5,129 nucleotides of DNA. It comes from Gemmatimonadota bacterium. Lineage in GTDB: Bacteria > Gemmatimonadota > Gemmatimonadetes > Longimicrobiales > Longimicrobiaceae. How positions within the stretch are numbered: the first letter of the stretch is position 1; each line of letters opens with the position of its first letter. The stretch lies in contig JAHWJJ010000358.1 of the NCBI GenBank assembly GCA_019348475.1, positions 1 to 5,129 of the forward strand, in the 5' to 3' direction. Below the pieces are notes generated by a model, which was given only the letters and a program-made list of their open reading frames with translations, made no database searches and had not been told where the DNA came from. The translations under genes were made by a program, and so were the position numbers. Below are positions 4,952 through 5,129 of this stretch, one piece after another.

Positions 4952-4998
4952 GTAACACAAGCGGTTATCGTTTCCGCGCGGGTGAACCGTTGGACGCC

Positions 4999-5028
4999 CG
5001 GGGAGCCGCTCTGTACTGCGGCTCCCCG
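4999..5028 (+). terminator. Strong GC-rich hairpin before bshC
   Basis: An 11-bp perfect stem (4999-5009 with 5018-5028; arm CGGGGAGCCGC) encloses an 8-nt loop (TCTGTACT). It is followed by CGTCATCCTGAT rather than a T-run, so it is not a classical intrinsic terminator. It ends 12 nt before the GGGAGG ribosome site of the next gene, so it could be a leader structure affecting mRNA stability or translation of bshC, or the end of upstream transcription. Confidence 0.5.
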
Positions 5029-5051
5029 CGTCATCCTGATGGGAGGGCGAC

Positions 5052-5129
5052 CTGACGCTCCAGATCGAGGTGCAGCCGCTGCGTGGATCGCGGCTGGTGG
5101 ACGACTACCGCGCCGGCCGGCCGGAGGCG
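5052..5129 (+). CDS. bshC: Start of a BshC-like gene (partial, cut by window end)
   Basis: Twenty-six codons are visible, reading (M)TLQIEVQPLRGSRLVDDYRAGRPEA. This resembles the N-terminus of BshC, the putative cysteine-adding enzyme of bacillithiol synthesis, whose members start with a short strand followed by a hydrophobic-DY-x-x-G-x-P-like stretch. The frame is closed upstream by TGA at 5037-5039. The first start with a good Shine-Dalgarno sequence is CTG 5052: GGGAGG (5041-5046) precedes it by 5 nt. The alternative, GTG 5070, has no ribosome site and would remove the first strand. The family call rests on a short stretch, so it is moderately sure. Confidence 0.55.
   Translation, partial: MTLQIEVQPLRGSRLVDDYRAGRPEA

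Larger units (their letters stand above)
4711..4998. other. Intergenic region, no convincing gene
   Basis: About 290 nt without a supportable gene. A long plus-strand reading frame spans it (4702-5055), but its product is Arg/Pro/Ser-rich with no recognisable domain, no good ribosome site, and it runs through repeats and a hairpin, so it is judged spurious. The region contains a dyad at 4756-4770, a palindrome GATCGCGATC (4824-4833), an isolated T5 (4862-4866) without a clear stem before it, and a weak promoter candidate at 4923-4951. Confidence 0.6.

Noticed and set aside
4106..4960. Minus-strand frame of about 284 codons opposite rlmH and its downstream spacer
   Set aside because: It is antisense to a firmly identified gene, and part of its product is merely the translated CCCCATCA repeat (HHPITPS).
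4702..5055. A 117-codon plus-strand ORF across the rlmH-bshC interval
   Set aside because: It has no domain, an Arg/Pro/Ser-rich composition typical of random GC-rich frames, starts inside the TGATGGGG repeat, and crosses a dyad and a hairpin.

Overview
This is a high-GC window from a Gram-negative bacterium. All recognisable genes are on the plus strand and tightly packed. lpxK implies lipid A. The first codons of a bshC-like gene at the right edge imply bacillithiol. That pairing, the divergent LpxK (DDAFQH in place of DDGxQH) and the very GC-rich codon use suggest Gemmatimonadota (Longimicrobium-like). This assignment is inference; the window contains no marker gene that proves it.

Layout. 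Bases 7-2603 hold a two-gene housekeeping block: lpxK (tetraacyldisaccharide 4'-kinase, lipid A synthesis) overlapping nadB (L-aspartate oxidase, de novo NAD synthesis) by an ATGA. Bases 2604-4208 are an accessory island of toxin-antitoxin (TA) material. It starts with an orphan 57-aa antitoxin-like gene (2684-2857). Then come two tandem, diverged copies of one segment. Copy 1 (about 2996-3579) is degenerate: a split antitoxin of the addiction-module-component family, an 8-codon in-frame remnant where the toxin should be, and the first ~38 codons of rlmH with a frameshifted tail. Copy 2 (about 3585-4363) looks intact: antitoxin (3649-3897), ParE/RelE-type toxin (3894-4208), and the beginning of the complete rlmH (4205-4681, 23S rRNA pseudouridine-1915 methyltransferase). 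In copy 2 the three genes are chained by GTGA and ATGA stop/start overlaps, so an rRNA-modification gene appears translationally coupled to a TA module.

Bases 4682-5051 are a non-coding interval. It opens with four perfect 8-bp repeats forming an ideal G-quadruplex motif that begins in the rlmH stop codon, and also carries a perfect dyad (CAAACGA-T-TCGTTTG), a weak promoter candidate and an 11-bp GC-rich hairpin. The hairpin lies just upstream of a likely bshC start (5052), which seems to use CTG with a good Shine-Dalgarno sequence.

The most interesting signal is the TA/rlmH duplication: the rlmH 5' end was copied along with the TA module, one toxin appears excised in frame with the stop/start chain preserved, and one antitoxin is split into two overlapping pieces. 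All functional statements rest on motif recognition by eye; no database search was done.
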